Below are positions 24,251-32,700 of a stretch of DNA of 41,305 bases, in pieces; position 1 is the first letter of the stretch; the number at the start of each line of letters is the position of its first letter. The DNA comes from Clostridium sulfidigenes (GTDB lineage: Bacteria > Bacillota > Clostridia > Clostridiales > Clostridiaceae), in contig NZ_JPMD01000031.1 of the NCBI RefSeq assembly GCF_000732635.1, positions 1 to 41,305 of the forward strand, in the 5' to 3' direction. A model generated the notes under the pieces. The model was not told the origin of the DNA. It saw nothing but the letters and a program-made list of their open reading frames with translations, and searched no databases. The position numbers and the translations under genes were made by a program.

Positions 24251-24290
24251 AATATAATTTAATTAAGTTAATACTTAATTAAATTATATT
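24251..24290. promoter_or_regulatory. Perfect 18-bp inverted repeat, probable ArsR operator
   Basis: AATATAATTTAATTAAGT (24251-24268) and ACTTAATTAAATTATATT (24273-24290) are exact inverse copies with a TAAT spacer. The palindrome ends six bases before the AAAGGAG ribosome site of the ArsR gene, the expected location for autoregulation by an ArsR-family repressor. It is AT-only apart from one C/G pair per arm, like known ArsR/SmtB operators. Confidence 0.65.
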
Positions 24291-24305
24291 ATAAAAGGAG
24301 TATAT

Positions 24306-24692
24306 ATGATAGAAAGTGTAAAAGTTTTTAAAGCTATTGGTGATGAGACAAGGATAAAAATACTAATATTATTATCTAAGAAGAATATTTGTGCAAAGGC
24401 AATAGCTAAGCATTTACAAATTTCTGAAGCTGCAGTATCACAACACATTAAAATTCTTAAGGAAGTAGATTTAATTGTAGGTTACAAAAGAGGATATCAT
24501 GTAATCTATGACTTAAATAAGAAAGTTTTAGAAAAAGCTATAGAATTTATTAATGTATTAATTACTGATGACATATGCTCAATAGATGATAAGTTTAATG
24601 TAAGTTTAGAGAGCTTTCATGCTTTACAATGTGAAAAAAATTGTAAGGTGGTAAAGAAATGCTGTAAAGAGAGATTAAAGGAGGAAGAGTAA
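24306..24692 (+). CDS. ArsR family winged-helix repressor
   Basis: The 128-residue product has an ArsR HTH domain: FKAIGDETRIKILILLSKK, then CAKAIAKHLQISEAAVSQH as recognition region and LKEVDLIVGYKRGYHVIYDL as the wing. C29 lies at the start of the helix-turn-helix, and the C-terminal tail holds C91, C109, C113, C119 and C120, which could bind metal or an Fe-S cluster. The canonical ELCVCDL arsenic motif is absent. AAAGGAG lies six bases before the ATG at 24306. Its stop overlaps the start of the NifX-like gene (TAATG), so the pair is cotranscribed and translationally coupled. Confidence 0.9.
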   Translation: MIESVKVFKAIGDETRIKILILLSKKNICAKAIAKHLQISEAAVSQHIKILKEVDLIVGYKRGYHVIYDLNKKVLEKAIEFINVLITDDICSIDDKFNVSLESFHALQCEKNCKVVKKCCKERLKEEE

Positions 24693-25063
24693 TGAAGGTT
24701 TGTTTTCCAGTTAAATCTAATGAAGGTATGGAGAGTGTACCATATGGACACTTTGGAACAGCTCCAATGTTTGTAGTATGTAATTTAGAAACTAATGAGG
24801 TTAAGACTATAGGAAATGGTGATTTAGGTCATCAGCATGGTATGTGTCAACCAATGAAAGCATTATCAGGAGAAGTAGTAGATGCTGTGGTTGTAGGTGG
24901 TATTGGTCAAGGGGCTATAGTTAAGTTAAACTCCCAAGGAATAAAGGTATATAGAGCAGCAGAAGGAACTATAAATACAAACTTAGAGAAGCTTAAAAAT
25001 GGTGAGTTGTCAGAATTCACTATGAATCATACTTGTAATCATGATGGATGTGACCATCATTAA
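24692..25063 (+). CDS. NifB/NifX-type Fe-Mo cluster-binding domain protein
   Basis: The 123-residue product is a single dinitrogenase iron-molybdenum cofactor domain (PF02579): MKVCFPV-x-S at the start, PYGHFGTAPMFVV, GGIGQGAIVKL and GIKVYRAAEGTI. A His/Cys-rich region HQHGMCQP (about 50-57) and the tail NHTCNHDGCDHH could bind a metal or Fe-S cluster. No nitrogenase genes are present, and stand-alone members of this family are common in anaerobes with unknown roles in metal-cluster handling. GGAGG within the end of the ArsR gene serves as ribosome site, and the ATG overlaps the ArsR stop codon. Confidence 0.9.
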   Translation: MKVCFPVKSNEGMESVPYGHFGTAPMFVVCNLETNEVKTIGNGDLGHQHGMCQPMKALSGEVVDAVVVGGIGQGAIVKLNSQGIKVYRAAEGTINTNLEKLKNGELSEFTMNHTCNHDGCDHH

Positions 25064-25092
25064 AATATAATTAAGAATTGAAAGAACTGTAT

Positions 25093-25120
25093 GAGGATAG
25101 AAGTATTTACTTCTATCCTC
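25093..25120. terminator. Hairpin between converging NifX-like and AEC genes
   Basis: GAGGATAGAAGT (25093-25104) pairs perfectly with ACTTCTATCCTC (25109-25120). There is no clear T-run, and the right arm touches the stop codon of the minus-strand AEC gene. Confidence 0.6.
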
Positions 25121-26058
25121 TAAATTAAGCTAAACTGTTTTAATGTGAATATCCACAGGAATACTGTAAGTATACAAAAGGCTGAAGTAAATACTACTAT
25201 TTGGGCAGCTAATTCACTATCACCATCCATTTTTTGAGCCATAGTGAAGGAAGAAATAGCAGTAGGGGATGCAAAGATAAGCATTAACGCTATAAGTTCT
25301 ATATCTCTAAAACCTAACCATATACTTATAGGCATAAGAATACTAGGAACTACAATAAGTCTACCAGTTACACCTATAATAGTTTGTTTCAAGTGAGCTT
25401 TTACATCGGTGAAAGAAAAGGAACCACCAAGTAAAATAAGGGAAAGAGGTGTAGCAATTCGTGATATATCACTTATGGATTTTTCAATAGCTGTTGGAAG
25501 TTTTATTCCAAAGATAAGAAAGAATAGTCCAATTGCTGATGTTATAATTAAAGGATTAGTAATAATTCCTTTTAGAGTATTTTTAATATCTAGCTTTCCG
25601 CATCTAAAAATTTCTAAGGATATCACTGCTAACATATTAAAAAAAGGAACAACAGTGGCTATTAGTATAGCTACAACACCAACTTTGTCCTCACTAAATA
25701 GGGAACATGCTACAGGTAGACCAAATATTATAAAGTTGCTACGAAATATACCTTGTATTAAAACACCACGTTTTTTATTATCCTTTTCAATAAGGGGAAT
25801 GAGAATGCATAGTACTATAAAGGTAAGGGTAACACTTATAAGTGCAAAGCAAATAAGTTTGGGATTTATAGCTCCTTTTAAATCTGTTTTATATATATTA
25901 TAAAATAACAATAGAGGCAAAAAAGCCTTAAAGGTGATACTATTCATAACCTTTAGAGTATTGTCATCAAACATTTTCAATCGCTTTAATACATATCCTA
26001 AAGCCATGGTAAGAAACAGTGGTAAAACTACATTAATTGATAAAATCAAATTTTCCAT
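25120..26058 (-). CDS. AEC family transporter (auxin efflux carrier type)
   Basis: The 312-residue product has ten hydrophobic helices arranged as two five-helix halves. Family traits are the N-terminal VLPLFLTMALGYVLKRLKMFDD, ITFKAFLPLLLFYNIYKTDL and the C-terminal ALMLIFASPTAISSFTMAQKM segment with the conserved Pro in the crossing region. AEC proteins export or import organic anions such as malate; the substrate here is unknown. AAAGGATATTAATT precedes the ATG. The gene stands alone on the minus strand between plus-strand operons. Confidence 0.9.
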   Translation of the reverse strand: MENLILSINVVLPLFLTMALGYVLKRLKMFDDNTLKVMNSITFKAFLPLLLFYNIYKTDLKGAINPKLICFALISVTLTFIVLCILIPLIEKDNKKRGVLIQGIFRSNFIIFGLPVACSLFSEDKVGVVAILIATVVPFFNMLAVISLEIFRCGKLDIKNTLKGIITNPLIITSAIGLFFLIFGIKLPTAIEKSISDISRIATPLSLILLGGSFSFTDVKAHLKQTIIGVTGRLIVVPSILMPISIWLGFRDIELIALMLIFASPTAISSFTMAQKMDGDSELAAQIVVFTSAFCILTVFLWIFTLKQFSLI

Positions 26059-26206
26059 AATTAATATCCTTTCTAGTCTTTTGTTAATCTATTTCTCATA
26101 TTTTATATGGTTGTCCCAATTAATTGTATACAAAGTTAAAGTGTTTTTCAATGTATAAGTAATAATTGATAATATTTGTAATAGGTGTTAAAATAAAAAT
26201 GTAGTC

Positions 26207-26352
26207 TTACTCTAAGGAAGTATCCAAGGAGGAAGAGTAATAGATTTAAATCGTTCTGAATTACATGAGGGTTAGCCCAAATGATAAGGCGGTGTCATAG
26301 GATAGCGATATACTATCTCTGCTCTCTATTGGGACGCAGAGAGTATTTTTTT
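26207..26352 (+). promoter_or_regulatory. Structured leader with terminator before TM1266-hydG
   Basis: The leader has several small stems. TTACTCT (26207-26213) pairs with AGAGTAA (26234-26240), GGG with CCC near 26269-26278, and ATGAT (26281-26285) with GTCAT (26294-26298). It ends in an intrinsic terminator: ATACT-AT-CTCTGC (26310-26322) pairs with GCAGAG-AGTAT (26336-26346) with an AT bulge, then seven T residues. GATAG (26301-26305) can instead pair with CTATC (26313-26317), inside the terminator's left arm. The GAGGAG ribosome site comes after the T-run, so readthrough is needed for expression. It matches no riboswitch class I know. Confidence 0.6.
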
Positions 26353-26368
26353 GAGAGGAGCTTAAGCT

Positions 26369-26614
26369 TTGGAAACAAGAATCGCATTGATTGGAATTAT
26401 AGTAGAGGATACTACAGCTACAGAAAAATTAAATAATACTTTACATGACTATGGACAATATATTGTTGGGAGAATGGGGGTACCATATCGCGACAAGGAG
26501 GTGTGTGTTATCAGCGTAATTATAGATGCAACTAATGATATTATTAGTTCATTATCTGGTAAGTTGGGTATGCTTGATGGTATTACTGTAAAAACGATCT
26601 ATTCAAAGAAGTAG
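26369..26614 (+). CDS. TM1266-family iron-only hydrogenase system regulator
   Basis: The 81-residue product has the ACT-like TM1266 fold. TRIALIGIIVEDTTATEKLN opens the domain, YIVGRMGVPYRDKEVCVISV forms the central strands and KLGMLDGITVKTIYSKK the last. These small proteins occur beside [FeFe]-hydrogenase maturation genes and are thought to regulate them or bind a ligand. Translation starts at TTG 26369 with GAGGAG eight bases upstream; no ATG is in a suitable position. The hydG gene follows 81 bases later, so the two share the attenuated leader. Confidence 0.9.
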   Translation: METRIALIGIIVEDTTATEKLNNTLHDYGQYIVGRMGVPYRDKEVCVISVIIDATNDIISSLSGKLGMLDGITVKTIYSKK

Positions 26615-26695
26615 AGTAAATATATAAAATCAGAACGATTAGGTATATATTAGAATAAAGCACTTAAAATCTTATTAAGAAAGAAGAGTAGATGT

Positions 26696-28114
26696 ATGTA
26701 TAATGTAAAATCTAAGGTAGCAACTGAATTTATTGAAGATGGAGAAATATTATCAACCCTTGAATATGCTAAGAAAAATAAAAATAATAAAGAGTTAATA
26801 AATAGTATTATAGAGAAGGCTAGAGAATGTAAAGGTTTAAACCACCAAGAAGCAGCAGTACTATTAGAATGTGATTTAGAAGAAGAAAATAAAAAGATAG
26901 AAGAGCTAGCTATGGAGATAAAGAATAAATTTTATGGTAATCGTATAGTTATGTTTGCTCCATTATACCTTTCTAATTACTGTGTTAATGGATGTATATA
27001 CTGTCCGTATCACCATGGAAACAAACATATAGCTAGAAAGAAACTTACTCAAGAAGAGATTAAAAAGGAAGTAATTGCATTACAGGATCTTGGACATAAA
27101 AGACTTGCACTAGAAACAGGTGAAGATCCTATAAATTCTCCTATAGAATATGTATTAGAAAGTATAAAGACTATATATAGCATAAAACATAAAAATGGTG
27201 CTATAAGAAGAGTAAATGTAAATATTGCTGCTACCACTGTTGAGAATTATAGAAAATTAAAAGAGGCTGGAATAGGAACATATATATTATTCCAAGAAAC
27301 CTATAATAAAAAATTATATGAAGAATTACATCCAACAGGACCAAAGCATGATTATAATTATCACACTGAAGCTATGGATAGAGCTATGGAGGGTGGTATA
27401 GATGACGTTGGTATAGGAGTTTTATTTGGATTAAACATGTATAAGTATGATTTTGTTGGATTACTTATGCATGCAGAGCATTTAGAAGCAGCCATGGGAG
27501 TAGGACCACATACTATCAGTGTACCTAGAATTTGTCCTGCTGATGAAGTAAATCCAGAAGATTTTACTAATGGAATTTCTGATGATATATTTGCAAAGAT
27601 TGTTGCAATCTTACGTATTTCAGTACCTTATACAGGAATTATTGTATCTACAAGGGAATCTCAAAAATCTAGAGAAAGAGTGCTTCACCTTGGAGTTTCT
27701 CAAATTAGTGGAGCTTCATGTACAAGTGTTGGAGGATATGCTCAGAAGGAAAAAGAAGAAGAAAATTCAGCACAATTTGATATCAGTGATACAAGAACTC
27801 TAGATGAAATTGTAAATTGGTTACTTGGTATGGGATATATCCCTAGTTTCTGTACTGCGTGTTATCGTGAAGGTAGAACTGGAGACAGATTTATGCAGTT
27901 AGTAAAATCAGGCCAAATTTCTAACTGTTGTTTACCTAACGCCCTAATGACTTTAAAAGAGTATCTAGAGGATTATGCATCTGAAGATACAAAAGCTAAA
28001 GGCGAAGAAGTCATAAAAAATGAAGCTATGAAAATTCCTAATCCTAAAGTTAAGGGTATTGTAGAGGAACACCTAAAAGAACTTAATGAAGGAAAACGTG
28101 ATTTTAGATTCTAA
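26696..28114 (+). CDS. hydG: [FeFe]-hydrogenase maturase HydG (radical SAM tyrosine lyase)
   Basis: This 472-residue radical SAM enzyme cleaves tyrosine to make CO and CN ligands for the H-cluster. The SAM cluster motif is C96-x3-C100-x2-C103 (CVNGCIYC). The C-terminal auxiliary-cluster motif is C386-x2-C389-x22-C412 (FCTACYREGRTGDRF ... SNCC), which separates HydG from ThiH. Length and order are those of the family. The ATG at 26696 follows GAAAGAAGAG. hydE, hydF and the hydrogenase gene itself are not in the window and must lie elsewhere. A terminator shared with the converging NapH-like gene follows the stop. Confidence 0.96.
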   Translation: MYNVKSKVATEFIEDGEILSTLEYAKKNKNNKELINSIIEKARECKGLNHQEAAVLLECDLEEENKKIEELAMEIKNKFYGNRIVMFAPLYLSNYCVNGCIYCPYHHGNKHIARKKLTQEEIKKEVIALQDLGHKRLALETGEDPINSPIEYVLESIKTIYSIKHKNGAIRRVNVNIAATTVENYRKLKEAGIGTYILFQETYNKKLYEELHPTGPKHDYNYHTEAMDRAMEGGIDDVGIGVLFGLNMYKYDFVGLLMHAEHLEAAMGVGPHTISVPRICPADEVNPEDFTNGISDDIFAKIVAILRISVPYTGIIVSTRESQKSRERVLHLGVSQISGASCTSVGGYAQKEKEEENSAQFDISDTRTLDEIVNWLLGMGYIPSFCTACYREGRTGDRFMQLVKSGQISNCCLPNALMTLKEYLEDYASEDTKAKGEEVIKNEAMKIPNPKVKGIVEEHLKELNEGKRDFRF

Positions 28115-28121
28115 ATATAAT

Positions 28122-28150
28122 AAAAATAGAGGGCTAGCCCTCTATTTTTT
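28122..28150. terminator. Bidirectional terminator between hydG and the NapH-like gene
   Basis: AAAAATAGAGGG and CCCTCTATTTTT form a stem around CTAG, with A and T runs on either side; the right arm contains the stop codon of the minus-strand gene. Confidence 0.88.
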
Positions 28151-28723
28151 CATATCTTTAATTATACAAATTCCTTGAGTCATGGTACCCATTGGACAAT
28201 AAACACACCAAGAACGTGGTTTATAGAGAGCCATGGTAACTATACCTAGGAGAGTTGAAGTTAACATTAAGCTATAGAAGCCAAAACTAAATTGAGCTAT
28301 CCAAGGAGAAACATAGGATAAATCTGTGAAGTTCCAAGGTAATTTAAAGGTCCAAAGTATAGTAAGAACTTCTTTTAGAGTATTTGTCCCTTGGAAAACT
28401 AAATATGTGTTAAATACCATATTAATGAACATAGTTAAAAAGAAAATTAAAAATCCGTATCTAAAATATTTAGATTTTAAAAATTTAGGCATAGGCTTAT
28501 TTCTTGATAATTTTAATTTATTACCTAATAAATCTAATAGTTGTCCTCTACCGCAGTATTTATTGCAATAGCCTTTATTTCCTTTAACTATTGAAATTAA
28601 TAAAGGTACGATGAAACAAATTAATCCTAGCCAAGCAAAGAGTATATTAAATAACCCTAAAATTAAATATAGGGATGATAATATCCAAAGATATTCATAA
28701 AGATGCTTTTTCCTCTTTTTCAT
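28142..28723 (-). CDS. NapH/YccM-like Fe-S-associated membrane protein
   Basis: The 193-residue product has about four to five membrane helices (12-30, 31-47, 88-110, 143-167). Cys pairs lie on the cytoplasmic loops: C53-x3-C57 in GYCNKYCGRGQLLD, and C173-x2-C176-P-M-G with C186 near the C terminus. This layout (two C-x3-C/C-x2-C-P motifs in a polytopic protein) is that of NapH/NosR/YccM-type electron-transfer proteins, here shortened and without the C-terminal ferredoxin domain. That ferredoxin is instead encoded as the separate gene just upstream. Its ATG overlaps the ferredoxin stop (TAATG). It probably moves electrons across or along the membrane; partners are unknown. Confidence 0.82.
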   Translation of the reverse strand: MKKRKKHLYEYLWILSSLYLILGLFNILFAWLGLICFIVPLLISIVKGNKGYCNKYCGRGQLLDLLGNKLKLSRNKPMPKFLKSKYFRYGFLIFFLTMFINMVFNTYLVFQGTNTLKEVLTILWTFKLPWNFTDLSYVSPWIAQFSFGFYSLMLTSTLLGIVTMALYKPRSWCVYCPMGTMTQGICIIKDMKK

Positions 28724-28935
28724 TAGTTACCTCCTTGTTGTTTAATTTCTATAGTAGATGCAGGGCAAGCTTTAACACATTTTCCACATCCAACACACTT
28801 ATCATAATCAACCTTTGAAAAAATACCCTTGTTAATAGCAATGGCTTCAAGGGGACAGACTTTTTCACAAGCACCACAGGCTACACAGTAGCTAGTATCC
28901 ACATAAGCCTTTCTTTTAACAATTTTCTTTTCCAT
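28723..28935 (-). CDS. 2[4Fe-4S] ferredoxin
   Basis: This 70-residue bacterial-type ferredoxin has two complete cluster motifs: C17-x2-C20-x2-C23-x3-C27-P and C47-x2-C50-x2-C53-x3-C57-P. A short basic N terminus (KKIVKRKAYVD) and a QQGGN tail extend it beyond the minimal 55-residue clostridial ferredoxin. AGGAGGATGTAAATTT precedes the ATG. It is translationally coupled to the NapH-like membrane protein, so the pair probably forms one electron-transfer unit. It is divergent from a Crp/Fnr regulator with a palindromic site in the gap. Confidence 0.93.
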   Translation of the reverse strand: MEKKIVKRKAYVDTSYCVACGACEKVCPLEAIAINKGIFSKVDYDKCVGCGKCVKACPASTIEIKQQGGN

Positions 28936-29004
28936 AAATTTACATCCTCCTGTTTTATAAATGTTGTAGTAAGCATATTATAACTGTATAATTAAAAGAA
29001 AATA

Positions 29005-29019
29005 TGTGATATAGTCACA
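29005..29019. promoter_or_regulatory. Palindromic TGTGA-N5-TCACA site, probable Crp/Fnr operator
   Basis: TGTGATATAGTCACA is a perfect palindrome around its central base, with the half-sites typical of Crp/Fnr-family DNA sites but a five-base spacer. It lies between the divergent ferredoxin and Crp/Fnr genes, 26 bases before the regulator's ATG, so autoregulation and control of the ferredoxin unit are likely. Confidence 0.65.
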
Positions 29020-29044
29020 CAAGCAATTTTTTTAGGAGGATAAT

Positions 29045-29716
29045 ATGTTAAATAGTTTAGATGTATTTAATAAAAGACTTGAAGCTTTGTATGATGCTTA
29101 TCCTGTATTAAAAGAAATAGATGACAGCCATGAAATTATAAGAAAAAATGTAATTTTTAAAAGTTTATTAAGTGAGGAGTATTTAAAAACAGATAGTGGA
29201 AACTGCATAGGTATGTTATTTGTTATAAGTGGAATTATAAAGGTTCAAAAAGTAACAGAAGAGGGAAATGAAACTAATCTATATAATGTAGAGCGTGGTG
29301 AGCTATGTCATGAAGCGTTAAGTTGTTTTGTAAATTGTCAATCACTAAATATAGAAGGCATAGCCATGCAAGATTCTTTAATTGCTATCTTACCATCAGA
29401 TATAGTAAAAAAATATTTACTAAGAGATTATAGATTTATGCATGTTATCTATAAAGATTTATATGCAAAATTTAGAGGAGTTATAGAAAATAAAGAGGCT
29501 AGAATTCATGAATCCTTAGAAAGGAGATTGGTTAAATTATTACTTAGTAACAATACTAAAATAATTTATACAACCCATGGAGAACTTGCTTTTGAATTGG
29601 ATTCTTCAAGAGAAGTAATAAGCAGAAAGCTTAAGGAACTAGAGAAAAAAGGATATTTATTAATATCAAGAGGTAAAATTCAATTACTAAAAGATTTAGA
29701 CGAACTATATAATTAG
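29045..29716 (+). CDS. Crp/Fnr family transcriptional regulator
   Basis: The 223-residue product has an N-terminal cyclic-nucleotide-binding-like barrel (about 20-120), a long dimer helix (about 125-150) and a C-terminal winged helix whose recognition region is LAFELDSSREVISRKLKELEKKG. There is no N-terminal Fnr-type Cys cluster, but C54, C88, C94 and C98 are present, three of them in GELCHEALSCFVNCQS. This is the position where clostridial relatives carry a C-x5-C motif, so redox, Fe-S or ligand sensing is possible. TTAGGAGGATAAT precedes the ATG. Divergence from the ferredoxin/NapH-like pair suggests it controls that unit. Confidence 0.9.
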   Translation: MLNSLDVFNKRLEALYDAYPVLKEIDDSHEIIRKNVIFKSLLSEEYLKTDSGNCIGMLFVISGIIKVQKVTEEGNETNLYNVERGELCHEALSCFVNCQSLNIEGIAMQDSLIAILPSDIVKKYLLRDYRFMHVIYKDLYAKFRGVIENKEARIHESLERRLVKLLLSNNTKIIYTTHGELAFELDSSREVISRKLKELEKKGYLLISRGKIQLLKDLDELYN

Positions 29717-29773
29717 TAAGGAAATTATAATACAAAGATAATTACATAAACAAAAGAAAGGGTGAAGTTATAT

Positions 29774-32700
29774 ATGAAAGACAAAAGTTTAAGTAATGGT
29801 TTTTTAAATATAGTAAAAAAAATGAATAATGAAATAATAGGGCAAGGAGAATTCATTCATAAATTGTGCAATTATTTTAAAGAAAAGTTTGAAGAAGATA
29901 AGAAGGGCATATTACTTTTAGCCGGTAAACGAGGAACTTTTAAAAAAGCTAGTGTAAGGCTATTATTTGAAAAACTTAACGAGGAAGGAATAACTGAAGA
30001 TTATCATATAGATGAAATAGATTTAGCCTCTTACAATTTTAATTTAGGATATAATGCTTTTTTAAGTGACTTATATGAAAAACTAAATAGTAGTTCACAG
30101 GTTATAATGTTTAAAAATACTGAAAAAGCTTCAGAAAATATTTTAAAGGTATTATCAGAAATATATCCTAATACTTGTTTAAAGTTAAAAGATAACTATA
30201 TTATGAAAAATAAGTTTCTTATTGAAGCAAAGAGTAAGGATAAAGACAATATAGGAGAATTCATCTGTCATAATAAGTTTTTCATATTTATTTATAATAG
30301 TGATGATAATGTAATAGAAGATGGAATTTTAGATAATAGGGAAGAGGTGTTATATACTGAAAGCCTTACAGAAGAGGAACAAAATAAAGTAATTAGAAGA
30401 GAAGTGTTAAGGTCAATAGATGGTATACAAAAGCATATGCAAGGAAATATAGTTCTTGGAATAGAAAATAAAGATGAAGAGGAAGATAACTTTGGAATTT
30501 GTAGTTTTCTACAAGAAAACTTCATAGAAGATAGCAATTTTGGAATCAGTGAATATATATCCTATAAAATTTATAAACCAATTATGAACCTAATACAAAA
30601 GGAAGGACTTTATAGTGAAAGTCAGATTTTAATATATGTAGATAAGAATGAGATATATTGCAAATCAGATGATGAAATATACAAGTTAGAAAACTATCTA
30701 GTACCTACCCTTGAAGAAGTAAAATATAAATTGGATTCTATAATAGGTATAGAAGAACTGAAGAATTTTATAATAAATGTTGAAAATAATTGGAAAGTAC
30801 AAAAAATAAGAAAAAGACTTGGACTAAAAACTTCAAAGATATCTATGAATATGATATTCACAGGAAATGCAGGCACAGGAAAGACTAATGCAGCTAGGGT
30901 TACCTTTGAATATTTAAACGCCTTAGGTATATTAACTAAAGGTGTATTTGTAGAGGTGAGTAAAGCAGATTTTGTTACAGAGAACATTAATGATACATCT
31001 AAGAGAACAAATGATGTAATTAATTCTGCCTTAGGAGGAGTACTATTTATAGATGAAGCATATTCCTTATGTGAAAGTGAAGAAGATAAGGTTGGTAAGG
31101 AAATAGTAGATGCATTACTTAAGGGCATTGAGGATAATAGAGATAATTTAATAGTCATATTAGCTGGTTATGAAAAGGATATGGAAAGATTTCTAACTAT
31201 AAATCAAGGTCTAAAATCTAGATTTTCAAATACTATACACTTTAAAGATTACAACCCAGTAGAAATGTATGAAATAGCAGTTAACATAGCTAAATCTAAG
31301 GGGTATAGAATAGCCAAAAATGTAAAAGCAGGGTTAATAGATTTATTTACAAGAAACCAAATTATAGGCAAAAATGATTTAGGTAATGCTAGGTTTGTAA
31401 GAAATATAGTGGAAAATGCAATAATTGATGCTTCTAAAAAATATCTAACTAATAGTGATAAGGAAATTGATTTATTAGATAGAGATAACTTTAACTTTAG
31501 AGCAAATGCAAAGTTTGATTTAGAAGAAAAATTAAATGAAATAATAGGACTTGATGACGTTAAAAAACTATTAAGAAGTCAATATAAGCTTATAGTTGCT
31601 CAGGAAAAAAGGAAATCTGTTGGAGTAAATACTAAGATAGAGCAAAATTTAAATATGGTATTTACAGGTAATCCAGGCACAGGTAAAACAAGCATAGCAA
31701 GATTAGTAGCTGAAATGCTAAATAGTATGGGATTATTAAAGGTAGGTCAACTAGTAGAAACTGATAGATCAAGTTTTGTATCAGAAGTTCCAGGGGAAAC
31801 CCCAAAGAAAACAGAAGAGAAGTTTAAAGAAGCTTTAGGAGGAGTATTATTTATTGATGAAGCATATACCCTTGCCAATGACTCATTAGGAATTGAAGCC
31901 ATAGAAACTCTGTTAAAGTTAATTGAAGATTATTCTAAGGAAGTAATAGTGATATTAGCTGGATATGAAGAAGAAATGGAAGAATTCTTTGATGTAAACA
32001 TAGGTTTAAGGTCAAGATTTCCATTATGGACTAATTTTGCAGATTATAATCCCAATGAACTTTTTGAAATGGCTGTAAAACTTGTTGAAGCAAAGGGATT
32101 TAAGTTATCTAAGAATGGATATATAGCTTTAAAGAAAAGCTTTGTTGAAATCTACAATAACTCAGATGCACAATCAGGAAATGGCAGGATGGTTAGAAAT
32201 TACGTAGAAAAACTAATTAGAAATCAAAGCATAAGAATTGTAGAAGAGGATATCAGCGTTTATGAGATGAATCTTATAACTGCTAAGGATGTAGAAAATA
32301 TAAATGTTATTGACGATGATAACATCTTTAATTTAGATAGTAAATTAGAGCTATTAGTTGGTAATGAAGATGCAAAGGAATTTTTAAAAAATCAATATAA
32401 GCTTTTAAAGGTTAGAGAAAGAAGAAAAAAATTAGGATTAGGATCAGATATCAATAGATATATGAATATAATATTTACAGGGGAAAATGGAACAGGGAAG
32501 AAAACTGTAGCTAATATTCTCTCAGAAATGTATTATAGTATGGGAATAGTTAAAGCTAAAAACATTGTAGAAATGGATAAATATGAATTCATGGCAATGA
32601 TTAATAAGGGAATAAAAATTGAAGATATATTTAGTAAATTTTCAGGGAAAATGCTATTTCTAAATAGGGTAGACCTTCTCCTAGAGGAACAGCAATATAA

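Noticed and set aside
24692..25063. Evidence for nitrogen fixation
   Set aside because: The NifX-like domain is a stand-alone form common in non-fixing anaerobes, and no nitrogenase genes are in the window.
24678..26241. AAGGAGGAAGAGTAAT repeated at 24678-24693 and 26226-26241
   Set aside because: The core is a ribosome-site-like sequence and the surroundings are unrelated; coincidence is the simpler explanation.
30694..31158. Long minus-strand open frame within the AAA+ gene
   Set aside because: It is an antisense shadow of a strongly conserved AAA domain and has no ribosome site. The same applies to the minus-strand frame at 34528-35166 inside the antiporter gene.
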